From assembly GCA_021731285.1 (NCBI GenBank), contig JAKFXR010000037.1, positions 20,755 through 84,754 of the forward strand: a stretch of DNA of 64,000 bases. The letters run 5' to 3'. Made by a program: the position numbers and the translations under genes. Source of the stretch: Polaromonas sp. (GTDB taxonomy: Bacteria > Pseudomonadota > Gammaproteobacteria > Burkholderiales > Burkholderiaceae_C). The notes beneath the pieces are model-generated. The model searched no databases. It was not told the DNA's origin and saw nothing but the letters and a program-made list of their open reading frames with translations. Within the stretch, counting starts at the first letter, position 1, and every line of letters starts with the position of its first letter. This document shows positions 1-12,187 of this stretch, in pieces.

Positions 1-117
1 CATCAGCGGCAGCAACACGCAAACAATCTTGATCAGGGTCCACAGCACCGGCCAGACGGTGCCCGGCCAGATGCCGCCCATCAAACCCTGGCCAAACATG
101 AAAATGGAGTCAATCAT
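1..117 (-). CDS. nuoH: NADH-quinone oxidoreductase subunit H, N-terminus only (runs off window)
   Basis: Minus-strand ATG at 117 overlapping the nuoG stop; MIDSIFMFGQGLMGGIWPGTVWPVLWTLIKIVCVLLPLM; position in nuo operon. Confidence 0.8.
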   Translation of the reverse strand, partial: MIDSIFMFGQGLMGGIWPGTVWPVLWTLIKIVCVLLPLM

Positions 118-2255
118 GCGGACACTCCCTCGGCTGCCGCGGCCTGCCGCGCGTCAGCGGTCAACTGCAGCGATGTTGCGCGCCGCACCAGACCGTCGAG
201 CTGGTAAATGCTCGCAACACATGGGGTTGCGCCGGCTGTCGACAACTCGATAGCCGCATCGGTCGCATTGCCCAGCCGGTCAGCGGGCACATGCGATGCG
301 TCTGCGCCGCGGACTTGCTTGAGCACATCCTGCGAAGACTCAAAGTCAAAGCCCGGCAAGTCCAGCAGATTGGCCAGCACCCGGAGCACTTTCCAGGCGG
401 GGCGGGTTTCGCCCAGCGGCTTGACCACCGCATGAAAGCTCTGCACACGGCCCTCGGCACTGACAAAGGTACCGGACGTTTCAGTGAAAGGTGCAATGGG
501 CAACAACACGTCGCTGAAAGCCATGTTGGATTTGAAGGGGCTCAGGGTCACGACCATTTGCGCGGCATTGAGACCAGCAGCAGCTGCAGCACCCGCAGCA
601 GAGTCAAACTCAGGCTCGTTGTTGAGCAGAATCACCGCCTTGAGCTTGCCTGCCAGCATCTGGCCGGCGTTCAGCCCCTTGTCGGCCGGCATCGCGCCTG
701 CCAGCTGGGCGCCGACCGTGTTGGCCGCTTCGCCCAGGTAGCCGACGCTGGCACCCGTCTGCTCACCAATCCAGTTGGCCAGGCCCAGGAGACTGCTGGC
801 ATGGACATGATGTGCAGCCGCGTTGCCGAGCAGGATGGCTTTGCGTTCGCCACCCATCAAGGACTTGGCGATGGCTTTGGCCACGTCGCCGGCCTGCCCT
901 GCAGCGGGTGCAGCAATACCTTTGTCTGCTGCAACAGCCGCAGCCACATCGGCCAGGGCCTGCGCCCAGGCGCCCGGCTCAGCCAGCACGCTGTTGGTGA
1001 CCGGCATGGCCCAGGCGTCAGGCGCGGACATTTCCGCTACTGAACTGATAGCATTCACCGCACATCCCTTGCGGGCAGACTGTCGAATCCGTTGTGCAAA
1101 CAGAGGGTGGTCCTTGCGCAGACTGGAGCCGACCACCAGCACGCGCTGGAGTTGCGACAGGGATGCGATGGAGGTGCCGAGCCAGCGAATCGAAGTTGAA
1201 GGTGAAAACTGCGCGTTGCGCAGGCGGTAGTCAATGTTGTCGCTGCCCAGACCGCGCATCAGTGAGGCAGCCAGGCTCAACTCTTCCAGTGTGCTGTGCG
1301 GGCTGGCGAGGGTGCCAATACTGGCCGCCCCGTGGTCAGCCTTGATTTGTTTCAGGCCATTGGCGACGTATTCAAGCGCGGTTTGCCAGTCAACGGCTTT
1401 CCACTCGCCGCCCTGCTTGAGCATGGGCGTCTGCAGGCGTTCGTCGGAGCCAAGGGCTTCGTAGGAGAAACGGTCGCGGTCTGCAATCCAGCATTCGTTG
1501 ACGTCTTCGTTTTCCAGCGGCACCACACGCATCACCTTGTTGGCCTTGACCTGGACAATCAGGTTGGTACCGGTCGAGTCGTGCGGGCTGACAGATTTGC
1601 GGCGTGACAGCTCCCAGGTACGGGCGCTGTAGCGGAAAGGCTTGCTGGTCAGCGCGCCCACCGGGCAGATGTCGATCATGTTGCCGGACAGCTCGGAGTC
1701 CACCGACATGCCGACAAAGGTTTCAATCTCGGCGTGCTCGCCGCGGTGCGACATGCCCAGCTCCATCACGCCGGCAACTTCCTGGCCAAAACGCACGCAG
1801 CGGGTGCAGTGGATGCAGCGGCTCATCTCTTCCATGGAGATCAGGGGGCCGACATCCTTGTGAAAAACAACGCGCTTTTCTTCTTCGTAGCGCGAACCGC
1901 TGCCGCCGTAGCCGACGGCCAGATCCTGCAACTGGCATTCACCGCCCTGGTCGCAGATGGGGCAATCCAAAGGGTGGTTGATCAGCAAAAACTCCATCAC
2001 GCCCTTCTGGGCCTTGATGGCTTTGTCGTTCTTGGTGTGAACAATCATGCCCTGCGTCACCGGCGTGGCGCAGGCCGGCATGGGCTTGGGCGCCTTTTCA
2101 ATGTCAACCAGACACATGCGGCAGTTGGCCGCGATACTGAGTTTCTTGTGATAACAAAAATGCGGAATGTAGGTGCCGGCTTTCTCCGCCGCATGCATCA
2201 CCGTGCTGCCTTCGAGCACTTCCACTTTTTGACCGTCGAGCTGGATTTCAACCAT
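114..2255 (-). CDS. nuoG: NADH-quinone oxidoreductase subunit G
   Basis: N-terminal 2Fe-2S/4Fe-4S motifs (CRMCLVD, CPICDQGGECQLQD); likely start MVEIQLDG inside the longer ORF. Confidence 0.95.
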   Translation of the reverse strand: MVEIQLDGQKVEVLEGSTVMHAAEKAGTYIPHFCYHKKLSIAANCRMCLVDIEKAPKPMPACATPVTQGMIVHTKNDKAIKAQKGVMEFLLINHPLDCPICDQGGECQLQDLAVGYGGSGSRYEEEKRVVFHKDVGPLISMEEMSRCIHCTRCVRFGQEVAGVMELGMSHRGEHAEIETFVGMSVDSELSGNMIDICPVGALTSKPFRYSARTWELSRRKSVSPHDSTGTNLIVQVKANKVMRVVPLENEDVNECWIADRDRFSYEALGSDERLQTPMLKQGGEWKAVDWQTALEYVANGLKQIKADHGAASIGTLASPHSTLEELSLAASLMRGLGSDNIDYRLRNAQFSPSTSIRWLGTSIASLSQLQRVLVVGSSLRKDHPLFAQRIRQSARKGCAVNAISSVAEMSAPDAWAMPVTNSVLAEPGAWAQALADVAAAVAADKGIAAPAAGQAGDVAKAIAKSLMGGERKAILLGNAAAHHVHASSLLGLANWIGEQTGASVGYLGEAANTVGAQLAGAMPADKGLNAGQMLAGKLKAVILLNNEPEFDSAAGAAAAAGLNAAQMVVTLSPFKSNMAFSDVLLPIAPFTETSGTFVSAEGRVQSFHAVVKPLGETRPAWKVLRVLANLLDLPGFDFESSQDVLKQVRGADASHVPADRLGNATDAAIELSTAGATPCVASIYQLDGLVRRATSLQLTADARQAAAAEGVSA

Positions 2256-2280
2256 GGTGAATTTGCTTTGATGGAGCGCG

Positions 2281-3633
2281 TTAAGCGTAAACCGGGACCT
2301 GGCAGGTCTTGTGGGTGATGTGGTGCTCGAACTCGGCACGGAAGTGCTTGATCATCGCGCGCACCGGCATTGCTGCAGCGTCGCCCAGGGCGCAAATGGT
2401 GCGGCCCTGGATGTTGTCGGAGACCGAGTTGAGCAGATCCAGATCGCTCTCGCGCCCCTGGCCATGCTCGATGCGGTCCACCATGCGCCAGAGCCAGCCT
2501 GTGCCCTCGCGGCACGGTGTGCACTGGCCGCAGCTTTCGTGCATGTAGAAGTAGGACAGGCGCAGCAGGCTTTTGACCATGCACCGCGTTTCATCCATGA
2601 CAATCACAGCGCCCGAGCCCAGCATGGAGCCAGCCTTGGCGATGGAGTCGTAGTCCATGTCGGTCGCCATCATGATGTCGGCCGGCAGGACCGGCATGGA
2701 TGACCCACCGGGAATCACCGCCTTGAGTTTGCGGCCGCCACGCATGCCGCCGGCCAACTCGAGCAGCTTGGCAAACGGGGTGCCCATGGGGATCTCGTAG
2801 TTGCCGGGGCGCTCCACGTCACCGCTGATCGTAAAAATCTTGGTGCCCCCATTGTTGGGCTTGCCGCATTCCAGGTAAGCCTGACCCCCATTGCGGATGA
2901 TCCAGGGCACGGCGGCGAAGGTTTCGGTGTTGTTGATGGTCGTGGGCTTGCCGTAGAGACCGAAACTTGCGGGGAAAGGCGGCTTGAAGCGGGGCTGGCC
3001 CTTTTTGCCTTCCAGCGATTCGAGCAAGGCGGTTTCTTCGCCGCAGATGTAGGCGCCAAAACCGTGAGCCGCATGCAACTGGAAGCTGTAGTTGCTGCCG
3101 AGGATCCTGTCGCCCAGCAGGCCGGCAGCGCGCGCTTCTTCGAGGGCTTCTTCAAAGCGACGGTAAGTCGTGAAAATCTCGCCGTGGATGTAGTTGTAGC
3201 CCACGCTGATGCCCATCGCATAGGCCGCAATCGCCATGCCTTCGATGACGATGTGCGGGTTGTACTGCATGATGTCGCGGTCTTTGGCCGTGCCCGGCTC
3301 ACCCTCATCGGAGTTGCAGACCAGGTACTTCTGGCCCGGGAACTGGCGCGGCATGAAGCTCCACTTCAGTCCTGTCGGAAAACCCGCGCCACCACGGCCA
3401 CGCAGGCTACCGGCCTTGACCTCGGCAATCACCTGGTCCTGGGTCATGGGCTCACCGCCGCCCGCGCCCAGAATCTTGCGCAGGGCCTGGTAGCCGCCGC
3501 GCGCTTCGTAATCCTTCAGGCGCCAGTTGCTGCCGTCAAGCCCGGCCATGATCTGCGGATTGATGTGACGGCCATGAAAGGACGTCTGGACACCGGTGGC
3601 CTCAAACTGGGAAAGAATGCTGGAAGCGGACAT
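2281..3633 (-). CDS. nuoF: NADH-quinone oxidoreductase subunit F
   Basis: [31 protein letters not shown] motifs. Confidence 0.97.
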   Translation of the reverse strand: MSASSILSQFEATGVQTSFHGRHINPQIMAGLDGSNWRLKDYEARGGYQALRKILGAGGGEPMTQDQVIAEVKAGSLRGRGGAGFPTGLKWSFMPRQFPGQKYLVCNSDEGEPGTAKDRDIMQYNPHIVIEGMAIAAYAMGISVGYNYIHGEIFTTYRRFEEALEEARAAGLLGDRILGSNYSFQLHAAHGFGAYICGEETALLESLEGKKGQPRFKPPFPASFGLYGKPTTINNTETFAAVPWIIRNGGQAYLECGKPNNGGTKIFTISGDVERPGNYEIPMGTPFAKLLELAGGMRGGRKLKAVIPGGSSMPVLPADIMMATDMDYDSIAKAGSMLGSGAVIVMDETRCMVKSLLRLSYFYMHESCGQCTPCREGTGWLWRMVDRIEHGQGRESDLDLLNSVSDNIQGRTICALGDAAAMPVRAMIKHFRAEFEHHITHKTCQVPVYA

Positions 3634-3635
3634 GG

Positions 3636-4124
3636 TTACTTTGCCTCGGCAGATTTAAGGCCATCGATCAGCTGGTCGAGCTTGTCATTGCTCATGAAGC
3701 TGCACATGTGCAGGTCATTGACAAGCAGCACCGGCGAGTCGGCGCAGGCGCCCAGGCATTCGGACTGCTGCAGCGTGAACATGCCGTCGGCGGTGGTGCC
3801 ACCCATGGCCACACCGAGCTTTTGTTCCAGGTGGGCCAGCGCCTTGGTGCCGTCACGCAACTGGCACGGCAGGTTGGTGCAGACATTGATCTTGTACTTG
3901 CCCAGGGGTTTCTGGTTGTACATGTTGTAGAAGGTCGTGACCTCATGCACGGCGATGGGCGCCATGCCCAGGTAGTCGGCCACCAGCTTCTCGCTCTCGG
4001 CGCTGACAAAACCCTGCTCTTCCTGAACGATGGCCAGACAGGCCATCACGGCCGACTGCTTCTGGTCTGCGGGGTATTTGGCGACTTCGCGGTCGAACCG
4101 CTGTTTGGCTTGTTCAGAAATCAT
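3636..4124 (-). CDS. nuoE: NADH-quinone oxidoreductase subunit E
   Basis: Thioredoxin-like 2Fe-2[11 protein letters not shown] / [15 protein letters not shown]; operon position. Confidence 0.95.
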   Translation of the reverse strand: MISEQAKQRFDREVAKYPADQKQSAVMACLAIVQEEQGFVSAESEKLVADYLGMAPIAVHEVTTFYNMYNQKPLGKYKINVCTNLPCQLRDGTKALAHLEQKLGVAMGGTTADGMFTLQQSECLGACADSPVLLVNDLHMCSFMSNDKLDQLIDGLKSAEAK

Positions 4125-4132
4125 GGAGGTTT

Positions 4133-5386
4133 TTAGCGGTCAATTTCGCCGAACACGATGTCCATCGTGCCGATGACGGCGACGGCATCAGCAATCATGT
4201 GGCCACGCGACATTTCGTCCATGGCGGCCAGATGCGAGAAGCCCGGTGGACGGATCTTCAGGCGGTAGGGTTTGTTGGCGCCATCGCTGACGATGTAGAT
4301 ACCGAACTCGCCCTTGGGGTGTTCGACAGCTGCATAGGCCTCGCCCTCGGGCACATGGAAGCCCTCGGTGAACAGCTTGAAGTGGTGAATCAGCTCTTCC
4401 ATGTTGGACTTCATGGATTCGCGGTCGGGCGCAGCCACCTTGTGGTTGCTGGTGATCACCGGGCCGGGGTTGACGCGCAGCCACTTGATGCACTGCTGGA
4501 TGATGCGGTTGGACTGGCGCATCTCTTCAATGCGGACCAGGTAGCGGTCGTAACAGTCGCCGGTTTTGCCAACGGGAATGTCGAAGTCCATTTTTGCGTA
4601 GACGTCATAGGGCTGCTGCTTGCGCAGGTCCCACGCAAAACCCGAGCCCCTGAGCATGGGGCCGGTGAAACCGAGGTTCAAGGCGCGCTCAGGCGAGACC
4701 ACGCCGACACCAACCGTGCGTTGCTTCCAGATGCGGTTGTCGGTGAGCAGGGTTTCGTATTCGTCGACCAGCCGCGGGAACTGGGTGCAGAAGTCGTCAA
4801 TGAAGTCGAGCAGGGATCCCTGGCGGTTTTCGTTGAGTGCAGCAATGGCTTTGGCGTTTTTGACTTTGCTGACCTTGTACTGCGGCATGGTCTCGGGCAG
4901 ATCGCGGTAAACACCACCCGGGCGGAAGTAGGCGGCGTGCATGCGGGCACCGGAGACCGCCTCGTACATGTCAAACAGGGCCTCACGCTCGCGGAAGCAA
5001 TAAATCAGGATGTTCATCGCGCCGCAATCAAACCCGTGCGCGCCCAGCCACAGCAGGTGGTTGAGCAGGCGGGTGATCTCGGAGAACATCACGCGGATGT
5101 ATTGCGCGCGCTCCGGCACATCAACGCCAATCAGCTTTTCGATGGCCAGGCAGTAGGCGTGCTCGTTGGACATCATCGACACATAGTCGAGGCGGTCCAT
5201 GTAAGGCAGCGACTGGATGTAGGTCTTGCTCTCGGCCAGTTTTTCCGTGGCGCGGTGCAGCAGGCCGATGTGCGGGTCGGCGCGCTGGATCACTTCGCCG
5301 TCAAGCTCAAGCACCAGGCGCAGCACACCATGGGCTGCGGGGTGCTGCGGTCCGAAGTTCAGCGTGTAATTCTTGATCTCGGCCAT
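4133..5386 (-). CDS. nuoD: NADH-quinone oxidoreductase subunit D
   Basis: [15 protein letters not shown], 49-kDa subunit family. Confidence 0.97.
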   Translation of the reverse strand: MAEIKNYTLNFGPQHPAAHGVLRLVLELDGEVIQRADPHIGLLHRATEKLAESKTYIQSLPYMDRLDYVSMMSNEHAYCLAIEKLIGVDVPERAQYIRVMFSEITRLLNHLLWLGAHGFDCGAMNILIYCFREREALFDMYEAVSGARMHAAYFRPGGVYRDLPETMPQYKVSKVKNAKAIAALNENRQGSLLDFIDDFCTQFPRLVDEYETLLTDNRIWKQRTVGVGVVSPERALNLGFTGPMLRGSGFAWDLRKQQPYDVYAKMDFDIPVGKTGDCYDRYLVRIEEMRQSNRIIQQCIKWLRVNPGPVITSNHKVAAPDRESMKSNMEELIHHFKLFTEGFHVPEGEAYAAVEHPKGEFGIYIVSDGANKPYRLKIRPPGFSHLAAMDEMSRGHMIADAVAVIGTMDIVFGEIDR

Positions 5387-6000
5387 TATTGGATTCCGCC
5401 GTAGTTGTCTTCACGGATCACGCGCGGTGTGATTTCGCGCGGTTCGATCGTCACCGGCTGGTAGATCACGCGCCGTTGCTCAGGGTCATAGCGCATTTCG
5501 ACATAACCCGTGGTCGGGAAGTCCTTGCGGAAGGGGTGGCCGATGAAACCATAGTCGGTCAGGATGCGGCGCAGGTCGTTGTGGCCGTCGAAGATGATGC
5601 CGAAGAGGTCAAACGCTTCACGCTCGAACCAGTTGGCCGAATTCCAGACCTCGTTGACCGAAGCCACCACCGGAAAATCATCGTCTTCACAAAAGACCTT
5701 GAGGCGTACACGCTGGTTCAGGCTGACCGACAACAAATGGGAAGCCACGCAATAACGGCGGCCGTCGTAGCGGCCGTCGGCATACTCCGAGTAATCGATG
5801 CCGCACAGGTCGATCAGTTGTTCGAACTGGCAGCCCGGCGAGTCACGCAGGATCAGCGCAGCAGCGAGGTAATTCTGGGCGGATACCACAACCGTCAGCT
5901 CACCCAACGCAACGGAGACCCGTTGGGCCTTGTCGCCCAGGGCAGCGGTAAGGGTAACTGCGAGCTGTTCTGCAGAAGCGGGATGCAAGGGACCCATCAA
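5386..6000 (-). CDS. nuoC: NADH-quinone oxidoreductase subunit C
   Basis: 30-kDa subunit family motif [37 protein letters not shown]. Confidence 0.96.
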   Translation of the reverse strand: MMGPLHPASAEQLAVTLTAALGDKAQRVSVALGELTVVVSAQNYLAAALILRDSPGCQFEQLIDLCGIDYSEYADGRYDGRRYCVASHLLSVSLNQRVRLKVFCEDDDFPVVASVNEVWNSANWFEREAFDLFGIIFDGHNDLRRILTDYGFIGHPFRKDFPTTGYVEMRYDPEQRRVIYQPVTIEPREITPRVIREDNYGGIQ

Positions 6001-6476
6001 GCCCTCGCTATGGTGTTGGTGCGGCGGATTTTCTGCTGCAACTGGATGATGCCGTACATCAGCGCTTCAGCAGTGGGCGGGCAACCGGGGACATAGACGT
6101 CGACCGGCACGATGCGGTCGCAGCCACGCACCACGGAATAGCTGTAGTGGTAGTAACCGCCGCCGTTGGCGCAGGATCCCATGGAGAGCACCCAGCGCGG
6201 CTCGGACATCTGGTCGTAGACCTTGCGCAGCGCAGGGCCCATCTTGTTGCACAGGGTGCCGGCCACAATCATCAGGTCGGACTGACGCGGGCTGGGGCGG
6301 AACAACATGCCGAAACGGTCCAGGTCGTAGCGCGCGGCCCCTGCATGCATCATTTCGACCGCGCAGCAGGCCAGACCAAAGGTCATGGGCCAGAGCGAAC
6401 CGGTCTTGGCCCAGTTGACCACCGAGTCGTAACTCGTGGTCATGAAGCCTTCGTTAAAAACACCTTCTAGTGACAT
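5997..6476 (-). CDS. nuoB: NADH-quinone oxidoreductase subunit B
   Basis: [18 protein letters not shown]...[11 protein letters not shown]. Confidence 0.97.
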   Translation of the reverse strand: MSLEGVFNEGFMTTSYDSVVNWAKTGSLWPMTFGLACCAVEMMHAGAARYDLDRFGMLFRPSPRQSDLMIVAGTLCNKMGPALRKVYDQMSEPRWVLSMGSCANGGGYYHYSYSVVRGCDRIVPVDVYVPGCPPTAEALMYGIIQLQQKIRRTNTIARA

Positions 6477-6525
6477 ACCTGCACCTTTGTGGCGGCCGTT
6501 TGCTCAACCGCTGAATCACTTCAAG

Positions 6526-6885
6526 CTATTCCCAGTCCAGGGCGCCCTTTTTCCACTCGTAGGCAAAACCCACGACAAGAATGCCCAGAAAAATCATCAT
6601 GGACCAGAAGCCGACCGGTCCGATTTCCTTCAGGGCCACGGCCCAGGGAAACAGGAAGGCGATCTCGAGGTCAAACAAAATGAAGAGGATCGCGACGAGG
6701 TAGTAACGCACGTCGAATTTCATGCGGGCATCTTCGAAGGCTTCGAAGCCGCACTCGTAAGGGGAATTTTTTTCGCTGTCCGGCTTGTGCGGGCCCAGCA
6801 GGCGACCCAGGACCTGGGGCACGACGCCAACAGCCACACCCACCAGAATAAACAACAGAACAGGAAGGTATTGGTCGAGGTTCAT
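6526..6885 (-). CDS. nuoA: NADH-quinone oxidoreductase subunit A
   Basis: Hydrophobic; [43 protein letters not shown]. Confidence 0.97.
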   Translation of the reverse strand: MNLDQYLPVLLFILVGVAVGVVPQVLGRLLGPHKPDSEKNSPYECGFEAFEDARMKFDVRYYLVAILFILFDLEIAFLFPWAVALKEIGPVGFWSMMIFLGILVVGFAYEWKKGALDWE

Positions 6886-6981
6886 CGTCGATTCAACTTC
6901 TGAAAGCTGCTTGGGCTTTGTACCGGTTGCTGTTCAAGGCCCCAGCCACTGCCTGCGCAACGCCGGGTGGACGCCTGTTGA

Positions 6982-7066
6982 TGGTGCGGACGGCGAGACT
7001 CGAACTCGCACAGCTTTCGCCACTACCCCCTCAAGATAGCGTGTCTACCAATTTCACCACGTCCGC
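6982..7066 (-). tRNA. tRNA-Leu(GAG)
   Basis: Reverse complement GCGGACGTGGTGAAATTGGTAGACACGCTATCTTGAGGGGGTAG...GTTCGAGTCTCGCCGTCCGCACCA: acceptor stem, T-loop GTTCGAGTC, variable arm, anticodon loop TTGAGGG, encoded CCA; 85 nt. Confidence 0.95.
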
Positions 7067-7182
7067 GGTTTTTTAAATGTCCGGATGGCATGAGGAAGCT
7101 TGCAGCTTTTGGCTTTCCGGACAGTCTCAGAGTTTACCCTGAAACTTTGCCGCTCCCTGTGGAAAGCGGGCTGCGCTACACG

Positions 7183-7599
7183 CTATTTCGTCGGAATTTG
7201 ACCTGCGTCACGATTTGACGACTGAGGCACAACAGGAGCCACAGGAACGCCGGATACCGGAGCTGTCGTGCCAGGGATTTGGGCCGCGCCCGATGCGGCG
7301 GTCGCCGGCACCGGTGCAGTGGCTGCACTGCCCTCAAGCACGCTGGTGCCCGTCTGCGGGCGCGCGTTGCCAAAATAGGCCAGCGCCAGGGTGCAGACAA
7401 AAAACACGGCGGCCAGCACAGCCGTCGTACGCGACAGGAAATTGGCACTGCCACTGGCGCCGAACAGGCTGCCCGAGCCACCACTGCCGAAAGCCGCGCC
7501 CATGTCGGCGCCCTTTCCGTGCTGCACCAGGATCAGCCCGATCATGCCAAGCGCGGACAGCATCTGGATCGCCAGGACGGTGGTCAACAAAACATTCAT
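7183..7599 (-). CDS. secG: Preprotein translocase subunit SecG
   Basis: LILVQHGKGADMGAAFGSGGSGSLFGASGSANFLSRTTAVLA. Confidence 0.95.
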   Translation of the reverse strand: MNVLLTTVLAIQMLSALGMIGLILVQHGKGADMGAAFGSGGSGSLFGASGSANFLSRTTAVLAAVFFVCTLALAYFGNARPQTGTSVLEGSAATAPVPATAASGAAQIPGTTAPVSGVPVAPVVPQSSNRDAGQIPTK

Positions 7600-7633
7600 G
7601 ATTTACTCCTAATTCAATAGCAGGCCCCGCCCG

Positions 7634-8392
7634 TCAGGCGTCGGCTGCTGCAACAATGGTTAAAAAATCCGGGGCCTTGAGCGAGGCGCCGCCAATCAGC
7701 CCCCCGTCGATGTCAGGCTGCGCAAGCAAGGATGCTGCGTTGGCGGCATTCATGCTGCCGCCGTACAAAATCTTCACGCGGTCCGCGTGATCGGTCGCGG
7801 CCTTGAGCTGGGCCCGCAGTACGGCATGCACGGCCTGCGCCTCTTCGGGCGTGGCCGTCTTGCCGGTACCTATGGCCCAGACAGGCTCATAAGCCACAAC
7901 GATCTCACTGATGCAATGCCCGTTGGTGTGGATGACAGCCGCCAGTTGCCGCTTGACCACTTCTTCGGTACGCCCGGCCTCACGCTCGGCCAGGGTCTCG
8001 CCAATACAGACAATCGGCGTGATGCCCGCAGCAAGGGCAATTTTTGCCTTGTCAGCCACCAGCGCATCGGTTTCACCGTGGTACTGGCGTCGCTCGGAAT
8101 GGCCAACAATCACATAGCGGCAACCAAACTCCTTGAGCATGGCCGCGCCGACCTCACCGGTGTAGGCACCGGACGCATGGGGCGACACATCCTGTGCTCC
8201 CAGGTCAATGGCCGACAACTCCGGGAGGGTCTGGGCCAAAGCCCGGAACTGCGCCAGGTAAGGCGCAGGGACACACACCACCACATCGGTGCGCCGCTGC
8301 GGCGGCAAACCGCCGGCCAGTTCCTGCAACAGGGCCTGGTTGGCAGCCAGGCTGCCGTTCATCTTCCAGTTGCCAGCGATCAGTTTTTTCAT
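7634..8392 (-). CDS. tpiA: Triosephosphate isomerase
   Basis: [43 protein letters not shown]. Confidence 0.97.
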   Translation of the reverse strand: MKKLIAGNWKMNGSLAANQALLQELAGGLPPQRRTDVVVCVPAPYLAQFRALAQTLPELSAIDLGAQDVSPHASGAYTGEVGAAMLKEFGCRYVIVGHSERRQYHGETDALVADKAKIALAAGITPIVCIGETLAEREAGRTEEVVKRQLAAVIHTNGHCISEIVVAYEPVWAIGTGKTATPEEAQAVHAVLRAQLKAATDHADRVKILYGGSMNAANAASLLAQPDIDGGLIGGASLKAPDFLTIVAAADA

Positions 8393-8411
8393 GGGTGTCG
8401 GGGCCTCGTCT

Positions 8412-9398
8412 TCACCAGGTCAAAACGATTTTGCCAATGTGCTGATTCGATTCCATCAGGGTATGGGCTCCGGCAGCGTCGGCGGCAGCGAAGGTGCTGT
8501 GAATGACCGGCTTGATCACCCCGCTGCCAATCAGGGGCCAGACTTTTTCACGCAGCGCACTGGCAATGGCCGTTTTGAACTCCAGCGGCCGGGGCCGCAA
8601 GGTCGAACCCGTGATCGTCAGGCGTTTGCGCAACACCAGACCGGCATTGAACTCGGCCTTGGTGCCGCCCTGCACTGCAATGAACACCAGGCGGCCATCT
8701 TCGGCCAGGCAGCCAATCTCGCGCGCCACATAGCTGCCGGCCACCATGTCCAGAATCACATTGACGCCTTTGCCATCGGTCAGTTTTTTGACTTCCTCGG
8801 CAAAGTCGCTGCTCTTGTAGTTGATGGCGTGGTCCGCGCCCAAAGCCAGGCAGGCCGCGCATTTTTCATCGCTGCCGGCCGTGACCAGCACGGTCGCGCC
8901 CATGGCCTTTGCAAGCTGGATGGCGGTCACGCCAATGCCGCTGGAGCCGCCCTGGATCAACAGCGTCTCGCCCTTTTGCAGGCGCACGCGGTCGAAGACA
9001 TTGCTCCAGACGGTAAAAAAGGTTTCCGGCAAAGAGGCCGCTTCCACATCGCTGAGGCCCCCAGGCACAGGCAGGCATTGCCCGACCGGGGCAACACACA
9101 GCTCGGCATAACCGCCACCCGCCACCAGCGCGCACACCCGGTCACCCACCTTGAGGCCAGCCTGCCCCATCGCTGCTGCATCGCCGCTGACAATGACGCC
9201 CGCCACTTCGAGGCCAGGAATATCCGAGGCGCCGGGCGGCACCGGGTAGTTGCCGGTGCGCTGCAGGACATCCGGGCGGTTCACGCCCGAAGCCGCCACG
9301 CGGATCAGCAACTCGCCCGCGCCAGCGACCGGGTCGGGCCGCTCGGCCAGACGCAGGACGTCGGGAGCACCAAAGCTGGTGATTTCAACTGCTTTCAT
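8412..9398 (-). CDS. NAD(P)H-quinone oxidoreductase (zinc-independent MDR family, PIG3-like)
   Basis: Full-length [36 protein letters not shown]. Confidence 0.9.
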   Translation of the reverse strand: MKAVEITSFGAPDVLRLAERPDPVAGAGELLIRVAASGVNRPDVLQRTGNYPVPPGASDIPGLEVAGVIVSGDAAAMGQAGLKVGDRVCALVAGGGYAELCVAPVGQCLPVPGGLSDVEAASLPETFFTVWSNVFDRVRLQKGETLLIQGGSSGIGVTAIQLAKAMGATVLVTAGSDEKCAACLALGADHAINYKSSDFAEEVKKLTDGKGVNVILDMVAGSYVAREIGCLAEDGRLVFIAVQGGTKAEFNAGLVLRKRLTITGSTLRPRPLEFKTAIASALREKVWPLIGSGVIKPVIHSTFAAADAAGAHTLMESNQHIGKIVLTW

Positions 9399-9469
9399 GA
9401 GATCTCTTGGTGTTTTGAGGCTGCAGCCACCGAACGACGGGAGCAGGCAGCTACAAAATCAATAGCAAA

Positions 9470-11587
9470 TCAGCCCTGGTCCTGACCCTGGGAAGGACGA
9501 TCCAGCAGCACTTTCATGGAGAGCTTGACGCGGCCTTTTTCGTCGGTCTCCAGAACCTTGACCTTGACGATCTGGCCTTCGGTCAGGTAGTCGGTCACGC
9601 GTTCGACACGCTCATGGGCGATCTGGCTGATGTGCAGCAGGCCATCCTTGCCGGGCATCAGGTTGACCAGTGCGCCGAAGTCCAGGATCTTGGTGATCGC
9701 GCCTTCGTAGACCTTGCCGATTTCGACTTCGGCGGTGATCTCGGCGATACGGCGCTTGGCTTCGTCGGCCTTGGCGCTGTCGTTGGACGCGATGGTGATG
9801 GTGCCGTCTTCCTCGATGTTGATCTGGGTGCCGGTCTCTTCGGTCAGCGCACGAATGACGGCGCCGCCCTTGCCGATCACATCACGGATTTTCTCGGGGT
9901 TGATCTTCATCACGTAGAGACGCGGCGCGAAGTCAGAGACTTCAGCCTTGGCTTCGCCCATGGCTTCCTGCATCTTGCCGAGGATGTGCATGCGGGCTTC
10001 CTTGGCCTGTGCCAGTGCGACCTGCATGATTTCCCTGGTGATGCCCTGGATCTTGATGTCCATCTGCAGCGCGGTGATACCGGCAGTGGTACCTGCCACC
10101 TTGAAGTCCATGTCGCCCAGATGATCTTCGTCACCGAGGATGTCGGTCAGCACGGCAAAGCGGTTGTCTTCCTTGATCAGGCCCATGGCGATACCGGCCA
10201 CGTGGGCTTTCATCGGCACGCCAGCGTCCATCAGCGACAGGCAGCCGCCGCAGACCGACGCCATCGACGAGGAACCGTTGGACTCGGTGATCTCGCTGAC
10301 CACACGCATGGTGTACGGGAATTCTTCCTTGGTCGGCAGCACGGCGATCAGCGCGCGCTTCGCAAGCCGCCCATGACCAATTTCGCGGCGTTTCGGGCTG
10401 CCGACACGGCCGGTTTCGCCGGTGGCGAACGGAGGCATGTTGTAGTGCAGCATGAAGCGGTCTTCATAGTCGCCCGACAGTGCGTCGATGCGCTGCGCGT
10501 CACGCTCGGTGCCCAGCGTGGTCACCACCAGCGCCTGGGTTTCGCCGCGTGTGAACAGGGCCGAACCGTGGGTACGGGGCAACACGCTGTTGCGGATTTC
10601 GATCGCGCGCACGGTGCGGGTATCGCGGCCGTCGATACGCGGCTCGCCGGACAGGATCTGGCTGCGAACGATTTTGGCTTCAATGTCAAACAACATGCCT
10701 TCGACAGCCACGCTGTCAAACGCGGCGCCGTCGGCCTTGAGCGCGGCCATGACTTCGGAGGTCACCACGCGGCAAGCCTGGGTACGGGCCTGCTTGGCGC
10801 GGATCTGGTAAGCGGCTTGCAGCTTGGCTGCAGCCAGCTCATTGACCTTGGCGATCAGCGGCTCGTCCTTGGCTGGCGCTTGCCAGGCCCAGACCGGTTT
10901 GCCAGCGTCACGAACCAGTTCGTGAATGGCGTTGATGGCGATGTTGCCCTGCTCATGGCCAAACACCACGGCGCCCAGCATGATTTCTTCGGACAGCTGT
11001 TTGGCTTCGGACTCGACCATCAGCACGGCAGCTTCGGTACCGGCCACCACCAGATCCATCTGCGAATCCTTGAGCTGGGTCTTGCCGGGGTTGAGCACGT
11101 ACTGGCCGTCGATGTAAGCCACACGTGCGGCGCCGATGGGGCCGTTGAACGGGATGCCGGAGATCGACAGGGCGGCACTGGAAGCGATCAGCGCCGGGAT
11201 GTCGCCTTCGACTTCGGGGTTGAGCGACAGCACGTGGATCACGACCTGCACTTCGTTGAAGAAGCCTTCAGGAAACAGCGGGCGGATGGGGCGGTCGATC
11301 AGGCGCGAGGTCAGGGTTTCGAATTCGCTGGGGCGGCCTTCACGCTTGAAAAAGCTGCCGGGAATGCGGCCGGCTGCATAGGTTTTCTCGAGGTAGTCGA
11401 CGGTCAGCGGGAAAAAGTCCTGGCCGGGCTTGGCATCGGCCTTGGCAACCACGGTGGCCAGCACCACGGTACCGTCCATGTCAACCAAAACAGCGCCGCC
11501 GGACTGGCGCGCAACTTCGCCGGTTTCCATGGTGACCTTGTGCTGGCCCCACTGGAAGGACTTGGTAACTTTATTGAAAATGCTCAT
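9470..11587 (-). CDS. pnp: Polyribonucleotide nucleotidyltransferase
   Basis: RNase PH repeats, KH ([20 protein letters not shown]) and S1 domains. Confidence 0.98.
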   Translation of the reverse strand: MSIFNKVTKSFQWGQHKVTMETGEVARQSGGAVLVDMDGTVVLATVVAKADAKPGQDFFPLTVDYLEKTYAAGRIPGSFFKREGRPSEFETLTSRLIDRPIRPLFPEGFFNEVQVVIHVLSLNPEVEGDIPALIASSAALSISGIPFNGPIGAARVAYIDGQYVLNPGKTQLKDSQMDLVVAGTEAAVLMVESEAKQLSEEIMLGAVVFGHEQGNIAINAIHELVRDAGKPVWAWQAPAKDEPLIAKVNELAAAKLQAAYQIRAKQARTQACRVVTSEVMAALKADGAAFDSVAVEGMLFDIEAKIVRSQILSGEPRIDGRDTRTVRAIEIRNSVLPRTHGSALFTRGETQALVVTTLGTERDAQRIDALSGDYEDRFMLHYNMPPFATGETGRVGSPKRREIGHGRLAKRALIAVLPTKEEFPYTMRVVSEITESNGSSSMASVCGGCLSLMDAGVPMKAHVAGIAMGLIKEDNRFAVLTDILGDEDHLGDMDFKVAGTTAGITALQMDIKIQGITREIMQVALAQAKEARMHILGKMQEAMGEAKAEVSDFAPRLYVMKINPEKIRDVIGKGGAVIRALTEETGTQINIEEDGTITIASNDSAKADEAKRRIAEITAEVEIGKVYEGAITKILDFGALVNLMPGKDGLLHISQIAHERVERVTDYLTEGQIVKVKVLETDEKGRVKLSMKVLLDRPSQGQDQG

Positions 11588-11661
11588 GTTTTATCTCCAC
11601 TAATTTCAAGCACTTGAGGCAGTGCAGGAGGCCCGGAGTGGTGGCTGGCAGAACACGATGC

Positions 11662-11706
11662 CATTCCACAAAATGCCTGTGATTGCAGGACTCTTTTTGT
11701 GGAATG
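11662..11706 (-). promoter_or_regulatory. pnp 5'-UTR long stem-loop (candidate RNase III/PNPase autoregulatory hairpin)
   Basis: Perfect 12-bp arms CATTCCACAAAA / TTTTGTGGAATG enclosing an inner CCTG-TGATTG-CAGG hairpin, between rpsO terminator and pnp start. Confidence 0.65.
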
Positions 11707-11744
11707 ACACAGCGCGTGATCGTTTTGCCTTGCTCCGAAGTAAA

Positions 11745-11779
11745 AAACGCCTGAGCTAGTTAACTAACTCAGGCGTTTT
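11745..11779 (-). terminator. Stem-loop terminator between rpsO and pnp
   Basis: AAAACGCCTGAG ... CTCAGGCGTTTT; on the minus strand it ends in a T-run, just past the rpsO stop. Confidence 0.75.
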
Positions 11780-11795
11780 GCAGTCGTATCAGCGA

Positions 11796-12062
11796 TTATT
11801 TACGCAGGCCAAGCTTGGCAATCAGCGCAACATAACGGGCCGCATCTTTGGACTTCAGGTAGTCCAGCAGCTTGCGGCGGCGGCTCACCATGCGCAGCAG
11901 GCCACGGCGACCGTGGTGATCCTTGGCATGGGTTTTGAAATGGGGCATCAGTTCATTGATGCGACCGGTCAGCAGGCCAACCTGGACTTCCGGGCTGCCG
12001 GTGTCGTTGGCAGCACGTTGATTGGCCAGAACGATGTCGGCCTTGATGGATTTCGCGATCAT
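11796..12062 (-). CDS. rpsO: 30S ribosomal protein S15
   Basis: [51 protein letters not shown]. Confidence 0.97.
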   Translation of the reverse strand: MIAKSIKADIVLANQRAANDTGSPEVQVGLLTGRINELMPHFKTHAKDHHGRRGLLRMVSRRRKLLDYLKSKDAARYVALIAKLGLRK

Positions 12063-12187
12063 GTTTTTCCTTCGCACCTCGGTGCACTTGCGAGCGGCTC
12101 AGTGTTCCCGAAGTGGGAGTTGACCGGGGCCGTCGTGTTCTGCAGCAGCCTGTCATTGCCAGGCATGCTTTTGCGCAGAGCCTTGGA

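Noticed and set aside
9614-11617. 667-aa plus-strand ORF opposite pnp
   Set aside because: Same GC-bias artefact; low-complexity His/Gly/Asp-rich translation with no recognisable domain.
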